A stretch of DNA of 39,343 bases. Source: Candidatus Magasanikiibacteriota bacterium. GTDB lineage: Bacteria; Patescibacteriota; Patescibacteriia; Magasanikbacterales; UBA922. Location: contig JAHFIC010000004.1 in assembly GCA_023246555.1 (NCBI GenBank), positions 1 to 39,343 on the forward strand. The letters run 5' to 3'. Position 1 is the first letter of the stretch. Every line of letters begins with the position of its first letter. Below, piece by piece: positions 9,832-18,873 of the stretch. The position numbers and the translations under genes were made by a program. The notes under the pieces were generated by a model. The model was not told where the DNA came from and made no database searches. It worked only from the letters and a program-made list of their open reading frames with translations.

Positions 9832-10377
9832 ATGAAGGAATTTCATGCCAAACACAAGCACCATATTCGTCTGTGGATTCTTCTCGCCCTTCTAACCACG
9901 GTGAGCGGATATGTTGGGTACGGGCGATCATCGACGCCGAAACCAGAAGCCGGAAACCAAAAGTCGGAAATAACCCAGGGAAATGAATCGGTGGTTCAGA
10001 AAACACCAAACGATCAGGAAATTGTCTATACAAGCGTAGACAAACAGACGAAATTTGAGGAAACCACAGAAGCGGTATTTGTTCCGATTACTTTAGTGAT
10101 TGGTGAAGCCGAGTATATCGTACCCACCCCGCCGGACAGCACGGTTTACGCGCTCATGGAGACGGCACAAAGAAGCGGCGTCCTTCAATTTTCCAGTAAA
10201 AACTTCGGCGGCGACTTGGGCTATCTCATCGAAGAAATCAACGGCGTCAAAAATAGCGTCCGAGACAAAAAATATTGGATTTATTATATCAATGGGAAAA
10301 AAGCGGCGGTTGGAGTCTCAAACTACAAACCGCAAACGAACGACACCATCTCGTGGAAGTACGAGGACGAAGAGTGA
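9832..10377 (+). CDS. Membrane-anchored DUF4430 (transcobalamin beta-domain-like) protein
   Basis: Start corrected from 9784 (inside the terminator) to the in-frame ATG at 9832. N-terminal TM/signal, then VPTPPDSTVYALMETAQRSG...FGGDLGYLIEEINGVKNSVRDKKYWIYYINGKKAAVGVSNYKPQTNDTISWKYE, typical of DUF4430. Confidence 0.85.
   Translation: MKEFHAKHKHHIRLWILLALLTTVSGYVGYGRSSTPKPEAGNQKSEITQGNESVVQKTPNDQEIVYTSVDKQTKFEETTEAVFVPITLVIGEAEYIVPTPPDSTVYALMETAQRSGVLQFSSKNFGGDLGYLIEEINGVKNSVRDKKYWIYYINGKKAAVGVSNYKPQTNDTISWKYEDEE
9940..9974. repeat. 7-bp periodic repeat inside the DUF4430 gene
   Basis: AAACCAG|AAGCCGG|AAACCAA|AAGTCGG|AAATAAC. Confidence 0.65.
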
Positions 10378-10406
10378 AATTTACCAATTTACTAATTTTC
10401 AAAACA
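10375..10406. repeat. 8-bp periodic repeat between the two DUF4430 genes
   Basis: TGAAATTT|ACCAATTT|ACTAATTT|TCAAAACA. Confidence 0.6.
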
Positions 10407-10411
10407 AACTT

Positions 10412-13054
10412 ATGCATCTTCAGGTATATCGTCTTCTATTTATCCTCATTACCTTCCTCGGTGTCTGGAATGCCTCCCCTGCCCTGGCGGCTGATCCTGT
10501 GACTACCCACCTCACGATTCGACATGAAGATGTGATTGTTTTTGACGCCGATGTCTCCACCACAACAGAGGGAGCGACCACGGTTCTCGCAATGCTCCAG
10601 GCCGCGGATGAAGCAAGCGACGACTTTGCAATCACTGACCTGGCGTATTACGCCTCATTCAATGATTATCTCCTAAACTGTATTACATTCGGAAATCCAG
10701 AAACAAACGCCTGTTACAGTTGGAAATATGTGGTGAATGGCGAGTATCCGTTTCTTGGCATTGGCTCATACACGATTTCGGGCGGCGAATCGATTTACCT
10801 CTATTTCGGCGACCGCTATCGACTGGAGACGGAAGCTACAGAAGTGACACCGGATGATCCACTGATTGCCAGATTCTCTGAATACGATTTTGAAGCCAAC
10901 GCCTGGCTTCCCAAAGGTCAGAGTGAACTGCTTGCGACCGAGCCAATCTTACCTGATTATTCCAACTGGCCACCGGCGACCGTGCTCACAACCACAACCG
11001 ACAACGCCGGCGCCGCATCATTTCTTTTTTCCACAACCGGCACCTATTACATCACCATTCCAAATGACTACTGGCCGGGAGTAACCGTGGGGGTGATTGA
11101 CCCACCGGAAGAACCAGCGCCGTCTGTGCGACTCGTCGTGAGATATGGAGAGACATTTCTTTTTGATGAAGAAGTCGTTCTTCCGACCTCCACCGTAATT
11201 TCCTATACTGACTCGGCCACCGGCGCACCGGGAACGACCACCACGCTTCAGACATCCGTTTTGTCGCTCCTTCTCGCGACTGACGCGGCGACGAGTTCGT
11301 TATCGGTCACCCCGCCGGTGTACTACGAACAATTTGGCAGTTTTCTGGTGAATTGCATAAATGACGCGTGTTACAGTTGGAATTATGTCGTAGATGAACA
11401 ATATCCGCAGATTGGCCTGGACCAGTATCGCCTCCTCGGTGGAGAAACAATCTACGTTTATTTCAGCTCGCCGTGGCAGATCACAACGCCGTCCACAACC
11501 GTTGAAGTGGGAGAAGAAGTATCATTCGCCACTTGGCGGTATGAATACGACAATATTGAGGGATCCTGGACGCCTGACCCGAATACCAGTGTACAAATCT
11601 CTGTGCCAAATCCAGCGCCAACGGGATGGTGGGACGCGACAATTCCCGTAGCGACGATCACATCCAATGAGTCTGGTATTGCGACGACAACGTTTTCCGC
11701 GACTGGTACCTTTTCTGCAAGCATTACCTCGGCTGACTTTTCCAAGTGGAGCAGTCCGGTAACGGTGGAAGTGGTTGAGCCGGCCGTCCCACTACCGCCA
11801 GCGAACAATACTCAAAACTCGAACGGTGGTGGAACGAGTGCGCCGCCCGCATTTGACGTGCCGAGAGCCTTAATTTTCATCACCACTCAACAGAATTCAG
11901 ACGGATCGTTTGGCACACCTCTCTATACGGACTGGGCAGGAATCGCCCTTGGCGCCGTTCCCGGAACTTCTGCAGCCGAGGATCGGCTCCGCGCGTATCT
12001 TCTTACCAATCCAGACCCAGGGAGTCTGCTGACTGACATTGAACGCCGCGCTATGGCCCTTATGGCACTGGGTATTAACCCATACACAGGCACACAAACG
12101 AATTATATTGAACGCATTGTGGACAATTTCTCGAATGGTCAATTCGGTGATGTCGGTCTCTTCAACGACGACGTCTTTGCATTTTTTCCACTCATTCGCG
12201 CCGGTGTTTCTCCGAGCGATCCGCGCATCGCGAGCTCAACGGCATTTATTCTTTCTTTTCAGGAACCAAATGGCTCATGGGGAAGTGTTGATATGACTGG
12301 CGCGACGATCCAGGCCTTGGCGCTTGTTCCAGATATCCCCGGTGTTTCCGCTGCCACAGTCCGCGGAGTCGCCTACCTTGAGCAAACCGCAACCGATAAT
12401 GTGTTCTCTGCCGCGTGGAGCAATCAAGGCCTAGCGGCGGCCGGCAGGGCCGTAAATGATGCGCAACTTCTTTCGTTTCAAGAAGCTGATGGTGGCGTTA
12501 CAACAACTCCGCTTACTCCCAACAATCGTGTCTGGGGAACAAGTACCGTGATTCCGGCGGCATTGCATTTGCCATGGGGACAAATCTTGGCTGCTTTCAC
12601 GCCACCAATGCCAGCGGAAACTAATCAACAAGCGGGCGGTAACAACAGCCAGGCAAGTGGTGGTTTTGTGATTCCTCCGCAACCGGAAGAAGTCGCAACT
12701 ACGACCACCACCGGTTTGGAAGAACCGCAAACAGAAACCCCCCTTGCGCCGACAGATATTCAAGAAGGGTCGAATGATTCCACCAATGGAGAAACAGACC
12801 AAACACCGGTGGCATCTCAACCATCAGCCGATCCGACCGCGTCTGCCAATTCATACACGCCACCGCCGACATCCGAAGAAACGCCAGCTACAACGGCAGA
12901 TGAGATCACGGCAACACTCCCCGCTTCCGAAAAAACTGTTCTGTCGCAAAATCCGATTCAGGAAGCGGCCAGAGATGTGTTTGCCGGCTCGGCTAGTATG
13001 ACTGCTGGTCTCGGCCTATATCTCGCTTGGCGATTTCTTAAATTCATCGTATAG
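10412..13054 (+). CDS. Surface protein with two DUF4430-like domains, alpha/alpha-toroid (prenyltransferase/terpenoid-cyclase-like) region and C-terminal TM anchor
   Basis: Start corrected to MHLQVYRLLFILITFLGVWNASPALAADP (signal peptide). ACYSWKYVVNGEYPFLGIGSYTISGGESIYLYF and ACYSWNYVVDEQYPQIGLDQYRLLGGETIYVYF repeats; FITTQQNSDGSFGTPLYTDWAGIALGA and FILSFQEPNGSWGSVDMTGATIQALAL QW-like repeats; Pro/Thr/Glu-rich linker; GLGLYLAWRFLKFIV end. Confidence 0.85.
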   Translation: MHLQVYRLLFILITFLGVWNASPALAADPVTTHLTIRHEDVIVFDADVSTTTEGATTVLAMLQAADEASDDFAITDLAYYASFNDYLLNCITFGNPETNACYSWKYVVNGEYPFLGIGSYTISGGESIYLYFGDRYRLETEATEVTPDDPLIARFSEYDFEANAWLPKGQSELLATEPILPDYSNWPPATVLTTTTDNAGAASFLFSTTGTYYITIPNDYWPGVTVGVIDPPEEPAPSVRLVVRYGETFLFDEEVVLPTSTVISYTDSATGAPGTTTTLQTSVLSLLLATDAATSSLSVTPPVYYEQFGSFLVNCINDACYSWNYVVDEQYPQIGLDQYRLLGGETIYVYFSSPWQITTPSTTVEVGEEVSFATWRYEYDNIEGSWTPDPNTSVQISVPNPAPTGWWDATIPVATITSNESGIATTTFSATGTFSASITSADFSKWSSPVTVEVVEPAVPLPPANNTQNSNGGGTSAPPAFDVPRALIFITTQQNSDGSFGTPLYTDWAGIALGAVPGTSAAEDRLRAYLLTNPDPGSLLTDIERRAMALMALGINPYTGTQTNYIERIVDNFSNGQFGDVGLFNDDVFAFFPLIRAGVSPSDPRIASSTAFILSFQEPNGSWGSVDMTGATIQALALVPDIPGVSAATVRGVAYLEQTATDNVFSAAWSNQGLAAAGRAVNDAQLLSFQEADGGVTTTPLTPNNRVWGTSTVIPAALHLPWGQILAAFTPPMPAETNQQAGGNNSQASGGFVIPPQPEEVATTTTTGLEEPQTETPLAPTDIQEGSNDSTNGETDQTPVASQPSADPTASANSYTPPPTSEETPATTADEITATLPASEKTVLSQNPIQEAARDVFAGSASMTAGLGLYLAWRFLKFIV

Positions 13055-13077
13055 TTTCACTATCTCCATCTATTAAT

Positions 13078-13611
13078 ATGCAAAAAAAACTTGACTACAT
13101 CCTCGTGTTCTTCCTCATCGCCCTGGGCGCAACCGCGCGGCTTTTTCCGCATCCGGCAAATGTCGCGCCCATCGGCGCGATCGCCCTCTTCGCCGGACTG
13201 TATCTGCCCCGCCGCCTGTCGCTTATCGTTCCCCTTTTTGCAATGTTTTTGAGCGATCTTGTCATCGGCTTTTACAGTCTGCCAATTATGACGGCGGTTT
13301 ACGGAAGTTTCCTTGTCTCGATCGCCATTGCGCGCATCATGAAAAGAAAAAAAACTATTCCGTTTCTCATCGGTGGTACGACGCTTGGCGCGATTGTCTT
13401 TTTCCTTTTGACCAATGCCGCGGTCTGGGCTTTTGGAACAATGTATTCGCACAGCCTTTCAGGCCTTGCGCACAGCTACAGTAGGGCTATTCCGTTCTTT
13501 CGAAACAGTCTCGTGGGAGATCTCTTTTTTGTCGGTCTTCTTATTGGTGGGTATGAACTCCTAGCCAAACTTCATCGGCGGCGGTTCGTTCACCTCTTCG
13601 AGCGAACCTGA
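13078..13611 (+). CDS. DUF6580-type, ECF S-component-like integral membrane protein
   Basis: ARLFPHPANVAPIGAIALFAGLYLPRRLSLIVPLFAMFLSDLVIGFYS...NSLVGDLFFVGLLIGGYEL; about 5-6 TM segments; 23 bp after the previous gene with no terminator. Confidence 0.75.
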   Translation: MQKKLDYILVFFLIALGATARLFPHPANVAPIGAIALFAGLYLPRRLSLIVPLFAMFLSDLVIGFYSLPIMTAVYGSFLVSIAIARIMKRKKTIPFLIGGTTLGAIVFFLLTNAAVWAFGTMYSHSLSGLAHSYSRAIPFFRNSLVGDLFFVGLLIGGYELLAKLHRRRFVHLFERT

Positions 13612-14952
13612 AATTGGAGCCACCACCCGTTCGATCGGCAGTGTTGCCGGCGGTTCGGCGCGCTTGCCCTCAATTTTCTGCAGGGATGGGGTCTTGATGT
13701 GCGACATGGGAAAATGCCAGATCGTGGCCAATTCTTCAATATTCAAAATAAATGGATTCGCACCCACCTTCATTTTGCGCTTTTTGTAGGCATTCATGAG
13801 GAGCCGTTTACGATAATTCGCGCGCCACACAGCGCCGACATACGACGTGTGCACCCCATACGTTGGCGCCAAAGAATTCGCTGATGGGATATTGAATTGA
13901 TTGATCGCGCCAATGAGCGCCGATACCGCCCGCTGAACTTTAAACACTTCCTTTCGCGCAATATACACGCCGCGCATTTTTGTTTTGAACCCAATCTTTG
14001 AAATTTTTTCTTCGATCCCTTCAACAAGTTTGCTTTCCCCAGGTGTTAAATATTGTATCTTATTGGGCGGACCGCTGTCATCATTGGATTCCGCGTGGGC
14101 ATCTTCCTCACCGCCAAAAATCTGCTGCCCGGCGAATTCCAACACCTTGATTGGTGCGTTAGCCAGCGCTTGGAGTATCTGCGATCCACCATGATGCCCA
14201 TGGCCCGTATCGCCAACAAGTTCTTTCACTTTGGCAATACCCTTCTCCTTCCAGTCATTGCCTGTCGGCTGAACAAGAATTTGGAACCAAAGTTGTTCGC
14301 CGGGGCCAATGCGCGTAAAACTTTCCAAAAATGCCGCCATCGGATCTTTCAATTGCGTATCTTTTGAAATGGTATGTTCAAAGTCCTGATAGGTGCGAAG
14401 CGGGTAGGTGTCGGATTCTGTAAGGGTAAAGTCAGCGCCCCACATGTTGTGCGTTTCATTCGGAAACTGGGTTGGAACACTCGTCACATAATCATCAACT
14501 TCTGTAATTTCCACCTCCGGATATTGAGCGTACACCGCCGCTTCGACCAGATCGCGAAATGTTTCTTCGGTGCGAATAAGAAACTGAATATATCCTTCGA
14601 TGCTGATAATTTCAAAGCTAAAATGCGGTTGTTTATACCCGTGCCAAAACTTTTTTGCGATGTCCTCATGCTCATGCGCTCCTGCCAAGTGCGCAAAAAT
14701 TTGTTCTACGGCTTTTGGTGTCTGCACATTAAGGAGCGGAATATCGACTGCCAGGACTACCCATTTCCAATGGGCGGTATATCGCGATTCTTTCCATTCC
14801 ACCCACATCGCAAGGCCGGCAAAAAAAAGGAGATGGAATAAAATAAGCCAACCACCCATGGCAGTAATTTGAGAAATGATCTCCCACGTCGACTGTTCAG
14901 AAAAAAAACGATTGATTTGATCGACGTCAATGTAGAGCGGCCCAAATTGCAT
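13561..14952 (-). CDS. Conserved membrane protein (DUF8128-like; often seen near type IV secretion-like ATPases in CPR)
   Basis: N-terminal TM (GGWLILFHLLFFAGLAMWVEW) then a long soluble domain (DIPLLNVQTPKAVEQIFAHLAGAHE...). Family assignment is from memory. Confidence 0.6.
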   Translation of the reverse strand: MQFGPLYIDVDQINRFFSEQSTWEIISQITAMGGWLILFHLLFFAGLAMWVEWKESRYTAHWKWVVLAVDIPLLNVQTPKAVEQIFAHLAGAHEHEDIAKKFWHGYKQPHFSFEIISIEGYIQFLIRTEETFRDLVEAAVYAQYPEVEITEVDDYVTSVPTQFPNETHNMWGADFTLTESDTYPLRTYQDFEHTISKDTQLKDPMAAFLESFTRIGPGEQLWFQILVQPTGNDWKEKGIAKVKELVGDTGHGHHGGSQILQALANAPIKVLEFAGQQIFGGEEDAHAESNDDSGPPNKIQYLTPGESKLVEGIEEKISKIGFKTKMRGVYIARKEVFKVQRAVSALIGAINQFNIPSANSLAPTYGVHTSYVGAVWRANYRKRLLMNAYKKRKMKVGANPFILNIEELATIWHFPMSHIKTPSLQKIEGKRAEPPATLPIERVVAPISGSLEEVNEPPPMKFG

Positions 14953-15020
14953 AGCTACTAAAGCTTCAAAGCTACTAAAGCTTCAGAAGCTGGGGAAGCT
15001 CCGAAAGCTTTGGAAGCTTT
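14953..15020. repeat. 9-bp periodic AGCT-phased repeat array
   Basis: AGCTACTAA|AGCTTCAA|AGCTACTAA|AGCTTCAGA|AGCTGGGGA|AGCTCCGAA|AGCTTTGGA|AGCTTTCAA. Confidence 0.85.
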
Positions 15021-15199
15021 CAATGATGCCCTCCGCCGCCGGCGGTAACCAAACCATAGATAACAAAATAGACACCGATCACGGAGATCCCTGCCCACCA
15101 CCATTCGTGAATGCCAGCAACATAGCCCGAAAAATAAACCAGTCCGGCAATGAGCGTACCGACAAACGCCACGAAATGTCGTATAAAATTTTCTGTCAT
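15020..15199 (-). CDS. Small membrane protein, 59 aa (below the ORF-track cutoff)
   Basis: Manual translation: MTENFIRHFVAFVGTLIAGLVYFSGYVAGIHEWWWAGISVIGVYFVIYGLVTAGGGGHH*. Confidence 0.7.
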   Translation of the reverse strand: MTENFIRHFVAFVGTLIAGLVYFSGYVAGIHEWWWAGISVIGVYFVIYGLVTAGGGGHH

Positions 15200-15204
15200 A
15201 CTAT

Positions 15205-15306
15205 AGCTACTTTAGCTTCAAAAGCTGCTGAAGCTTCAAAGGCTTTTGTATTGTACCACAAAAAAACTTCGGAAGCTAATAAAGGCTTCGGAAGCTTTGG
15301 AAGCTA
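15205..15306. repeat. Second 9-bp periodic AGCT-phased array
   Basis: AGCTACTTT|AGCTTCAAA|AGCTGCTGA|AGCTTCAAA|GGCTTTTGT, then after a gap CTTCGG AAGCTAATA AAGGCTTCGG AAGCTTTGG AAGCTAAGC. Confidence 0.8.
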
Positions 15307-16296
15307 AGCAGTAGCGAGCCGTTTCTGCCGCCATTCCTCCCATGCGACGAGGATAGCGCTCGCGACAAACACCGATGAATAGGTACCGAACCCGATGCCA
15401 ATAATAAGAGCCAGTGCGAAATAATGTATGGAAAGACCTCCAAAAATATACAGGGCGACGAGAACCAGGAGAATAGTCAAGGAAGTGTTAATGGAACGCG
15501 CTAGTGTCTCTTGCACTGCTCGCGAGACCACAGCGCCGAAGGCCTGCCCGCGATAGCGAATCAGGTTCTCGCGAATGCGATCAAAAACGACAATCGTATC
15601 ATTCACCGAGTAGCCAAGAATTGTCATGAGTGCTACCACAAACGGCACGTCTACTTCTACACCACGGTATTTCCCCAGAAACGCGAAGACACCGGCAGTA
15701 ATGACGACATCGTGTATCAAGGCAATAATCGTCGAAAGACCGTATTTCCAGGACGCGACTGGCTTTGAAACCCGCCGAAAGGCATATGCGACAAATAAGA
15801 GAATCGCGACATTGACTGCCAAAAGCATAACAAACGATCGACTCCGAAGTTGGGAGCTAATAGACGGCCCGATGGTTTCGATACGTTCTTCAAGAATATC
15901 CGGCAATGCTTTTGCTCCGAATGCCGCCCCAGTAAGCTCTTCCCCACCTTCGGTGACGATCGTGACCGGAGCGCTCGCTTCTTTTCCAAACACCGTACGG
16001 ATCGTTCCAAGAATCTGTTGATGCTCTGCTTCGGAAATAAATCGCATCTTCAGAATCATGTTTTTTTCTTTTGTGGGCTGAATAACCATCACCCCGAGAT
16101 TGAGCGGCCGCAGGGCATCTTCCATTGCGGTTGTTTCTGGTCGCTCTCCGGCAAACGAAATTTCGAGCAGTGAGCCGCCAGTAAAATCAAGCCCTGGTTT
16201 TAGACCGTACGCGATGAGAGCAACCACTGCCACAAGAAAAACAGTACCTGAAAAAAGAAACGTGAATTTTTTATACTGAATCAAATCAATCATCAT
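15304..16296 (-). CDS. secF: Protein translocase subunit SecF
   Basis: YGLKPGLDFTGGSLLEISF, TILGYSVNDTIVVFDRIRENL, SRAVQETLARSINTSLTILLVLVALYIFGG. Confidence 0.96.
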   Translation of the reverse strand: MMIDLIQYKKFTFLFSGTVFLVAVVALIAYGLKPGLDFTGGSLLEISFAGERPETTAMEDALRPLNLGVMVIQPTKEKNMILKMRFISEAEHQQILGTIRTVFGKEASAPVTIVTEGGEELTGAAFGAKALPDILEERIETIGPSISSQLRSRSFVMLLAVNVAILLFVAYAFRRVSKPVASWKYGLSTIIALIHDVVITAGVFAFLGKYRGVEVDVPFVVALMTILGYSVNDTIVVFDRIRENLIRYRGQAFGAVVSRAVQETLARSINTSLTILLVLVALYIFGGLSIHYFALALIIGIGFGTYSSVFVASAILVAWEEWRQKRLATA

Positions 16297-16305
16297 AGAG
16301 AGATA

Positions 16306-18366
16306 TCACGAATTCTTGTTATCTGCCGGATGCGCTTTTGCACCCAAAAACAGCCGATTGGCAAACTCCGGAAACCACGGAACGACAAACCGCAAAAAAA
16401 CACGGCTGACCGTAACGGCGGAGAATAGACTCATAAGCACCCCGATGGCAAGCGTAATCGCGAACCCTTTCACAAAGCTAATACCAAACCACAAGAGAAG
16501 ACTGCAGCTAATGAGCGTTGAAAGATGGCTGTCCCGAATGGAGGACCACGCACGTAAAAATCCTTCTTCCACCGCCGCCCGGAGACTTTTGCCACTTCGC
16601 AATTCTTCTTTCATGCGTTCAAAAATAAGAACATTCGCATCAACGGCAGCGCCAATAGAAAGAACAAAACCAGCAATGCCTGCCAAAGTGAGTGTAATGC
16701 CGAAGAGTTTAAATATGGCCAGGCTCACCGTGATATACACCAGAAGCGCAATCGCAGAAATCAACCCCGGCAAACGATAATACAGCACCATAAAAAGAAT
16801 CACCAGGAGAAAACCAGCGATGCCCGCATGCAAACTCTTGGTGATAGAATCCGCGCCAAGCGTAGCCCCGAGCGACTGCTGACCAATAAGCTCTACCGGC
16901 ACAGGCAGAGCGCCCGCATTCAAACGTTGCGTAAGGAGTCTTGCTTCAGCAATCGTGAAGTTCCCCGTAATGACTGCTTTACCCTCCGCAATTGCCTGCT
17001 GTACCGTAGGGATGCTAATTGGCTGTCCATCTAAGAAAATTGCAACTGGTTTCCCGACATTTCTTGTGGTAATTTCTTCAAACAACTTTCTCCCCTCTTC
17101 ATTGAATGTGAGGGACACCTGTACCGCGCCCGTCGTCGGATCTTGAACCACTTCAGAACGCGCCAACTGCTTCCCGGACAAACCGGTATTTTTCCATGGA
17201 TCGACAGGAGGGAGAAAATCAGCCTCACTTTTCGTGCGAACAAGAATGCGGGAGATATCGTATTCTTGTGGTGTCTCTTCGGCAGTTTTCCAAATAATGT
17301 GATATCCGAATTGCGTCTCAACTGGTCCGATAATTTCTCCGACTTTTGCTCCAAAAATTGCAGATTCAAATGTCGGTACCATGGCGCCTTTTGGGAAAAA
17401 TCCCAAATCACCGCTATTATCGCGATTGCTGGCATCCGCGGAATATTCTTTGGCCAACGCCGCGAAGGTGTCCGCATTCGCTTGCGTATATATTTCCTGT
17501 GCTTTGGCGAATGCCTCTTCTTTTGTGTATTTGGTATCCGTACAGCTTGTGGAACCAAGATAACAGATCAAGATGTGACTGGCGCGCACTTCGGAAGCAC
17601 CTGCCTTTTCCACCCCACGCTTGGCAATACTATAACCGTCGGCTGTCCGGATGAGGGTTGATGAGATCTGTTCTTCTTTGGCTGTTTTTGCCCATTCATA
17701 GAGAGCAGCAAACGGGGTGCTTTTACCGATGGAGCCTAAGAAGCCGCCATTGTTTTTGCTCTGCTCATCTTCAGATGATTCTTTTGCAACCGCGGCAAAA
17801 TCAGCCCCACCACGGACTTTTTTCAACAACTCTTTTCCTCGTTTTTCCGCGTCTTTGTTCATTGCATCAAGCTGTTGTTTTTCCTCTGCCGTAAGCTCGC
17901 GAGGTGGGTCGGTATTTCCTTCACGAAATTCCAAAATCGGTGTTTCACCAATCATGGCGATGGCCTCTGCCACATCTGAAACCCCCGGCAATTCAACAAT
18001 CAGTCGAAATTCATCGCCAACTTTTGTGTTTTGAATATTTGGCTCTCCAACACCAAGGCCATTGACCCGGCGATCAATAACGTCACGCACGCCCTCTACG
18101 GCCTGCGCGCGATCAGCCTCTGGAATATCCGAAACATCTGCCGCATATGAAAGTTGGGTTCCTCCTTGAAGATCAAGCCCAAGACGAAAATTCTTTTCCG
18201 GAATGTGCGGCAATCCTAAAGCCACGGATTGATTAATAAGATCAATCGCTCGGTTGGTATACCCGGGAGCAACAAACATTCCGGCAATGATCAGGAGACC
18301 AAAAACACCGGCAATCCCCCATCGGATTTTCGCGCGTAATTTCGATGCAACCTCAACCCTCGGCAT
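16306..18366 (-). CDS. secD: Protein translocase subunit SecD with inserted parvulin-type PPIase domains
   Basis: SecD motifs FRLGLDLQGGTQLSYAADV, DVIDRRVNGLGVGEPNIQ, IGAAVDANVLIFERMKEELRSGKSLRAAVEEGF. Parvulin-like insert VRASHILICYLG...FAALAKEYSADASNRDNSGDLGFFPKGAMVPTFESAIFGAKVGEIIGPVETQFGYHIIWK, preceded by a second diverged copy. Confidence 0.95.
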   Translation of the reverse strand: MPRVEVASKLRAKIRWGIAGVFGLLIIAGMFVAPGYTNRAIDLINQSVALGLPHIPEKNFRLGLDLQGGTQLSYAADVSDIPEADRAQAVEGVRDVIDRRVNGLGVGEPNIQNTKVGDEFRLIVELPGVSDVAEAIAMIGETPILEFREGNTDPPRELTAEEKQQLDAMNKDAEKRGKELLKKVRGGADFAAVAKESSEDEQSKNNGGFLGSIGKSTPFAALYEWAKTAKEEQISSTLIRTADGYSIAKRGVEKAGASEVRASHILICYLGSTSCTDTKYTKEEAFAKAQEIYTQANADTFAALAKEYSADASNRDNSGDLGFFPKGAMVPTFESAIFGAKVGEIIGPVETQFGYHIIWKTAEETPQEYDISRILVRTKSEADFLPPVDPWKNTGLSGKQLARSEVVQDPTTGAVQVSLTFNEEGRKLFEEITTRNVGKPVAIFLDGQPISIPTVQQAIAEGKAVITGNFTIAEARLLTQRLNAGALPVPVELIGQQSLGATLGADSITKSLHAGIAGFLLVILFMVLYYRLPGLISAIALLVYITVSLAIFKLFGITLTLAGIAGFVLSIGAAVDANVLIFERMKEELRSGKSLRAAVEEGFLRAWSSIRDSHLSTLISCSLLLWFGISFVKGFAITLAIGVLMSLFSAVTVSRVFLRFVVPWFPEFANRLFLGAKAHPADNKNS

Positions 18367-18411
18367 ACAAATAATTTCAAAGCAAAGTGGAATTATTGTA
18401 CGATAGTGTGT

Positions 18412-18873
18412 TTAATCCGTCAAGGACGGCCTATCCCAGTAGTGCCGGCCATGTCGATAGGCATCAATTTTCAATTGTGCCGGGCCAAACAGCGGATCCG
18501 GAAGCGCATTGATGTCATACCATTGCCAACCACAAATTTTCTCCGGTTCAAGATTCTGCGGCTCTCCAAAAGCCCAGTCCGCGACAATGCCGATATCCAC
18601 ATAGTGCTTCGGCGCGTACCAATCGAGGTTTGCAAGCGACAGAAAACGAATGTTCTTGATTTCGACGCCGCACTCTTCGCGTGTTTCCCGCCTTGCGCAA
18701 TCCTCAAATGATTCCATGTATTCCAGATGCCCGCCCGGAAAGGAATAATCGCCCGCGCCGTGCGAACCGATTCTTCGGCCAACCAAAATTTTTTTATCTT
18801 TAAAAATAAGGACGCCGATGCCGACTCGGGGATATTTCTGAACTTCAATATTTGGAGATACATTATTGTCCAT
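18412..18873 (-). CDS. NUDIX hydrolase
   Basis: Nudix box [25 protein letters not shown]. Start trimmed to the ATG at 18873; overlaps the secA 3' end by 11 bp. Confidence 0.9.
   Translation of the reverse strand: MDNNVSPNIEVQKYPRVGIGVLIFKDKKILVGRRIGSHGAGDYSFPGGHLEYMESFEDCARRETREECGVEIKNIRFLSLANLDWYAPKHYVDIGIVADWAFGEPQNLEPEKICGWQWYDINALPDPLFGPAQLKIDAYRHGRHYWDRPSLTD

Noticed and set aside
10100-10411. N-terminal 104 aa of the 984-aa ORF
   Set aside because: Out-of-frame overlap with the first DUF4430 gene; the true signal peptide starts at 10412.
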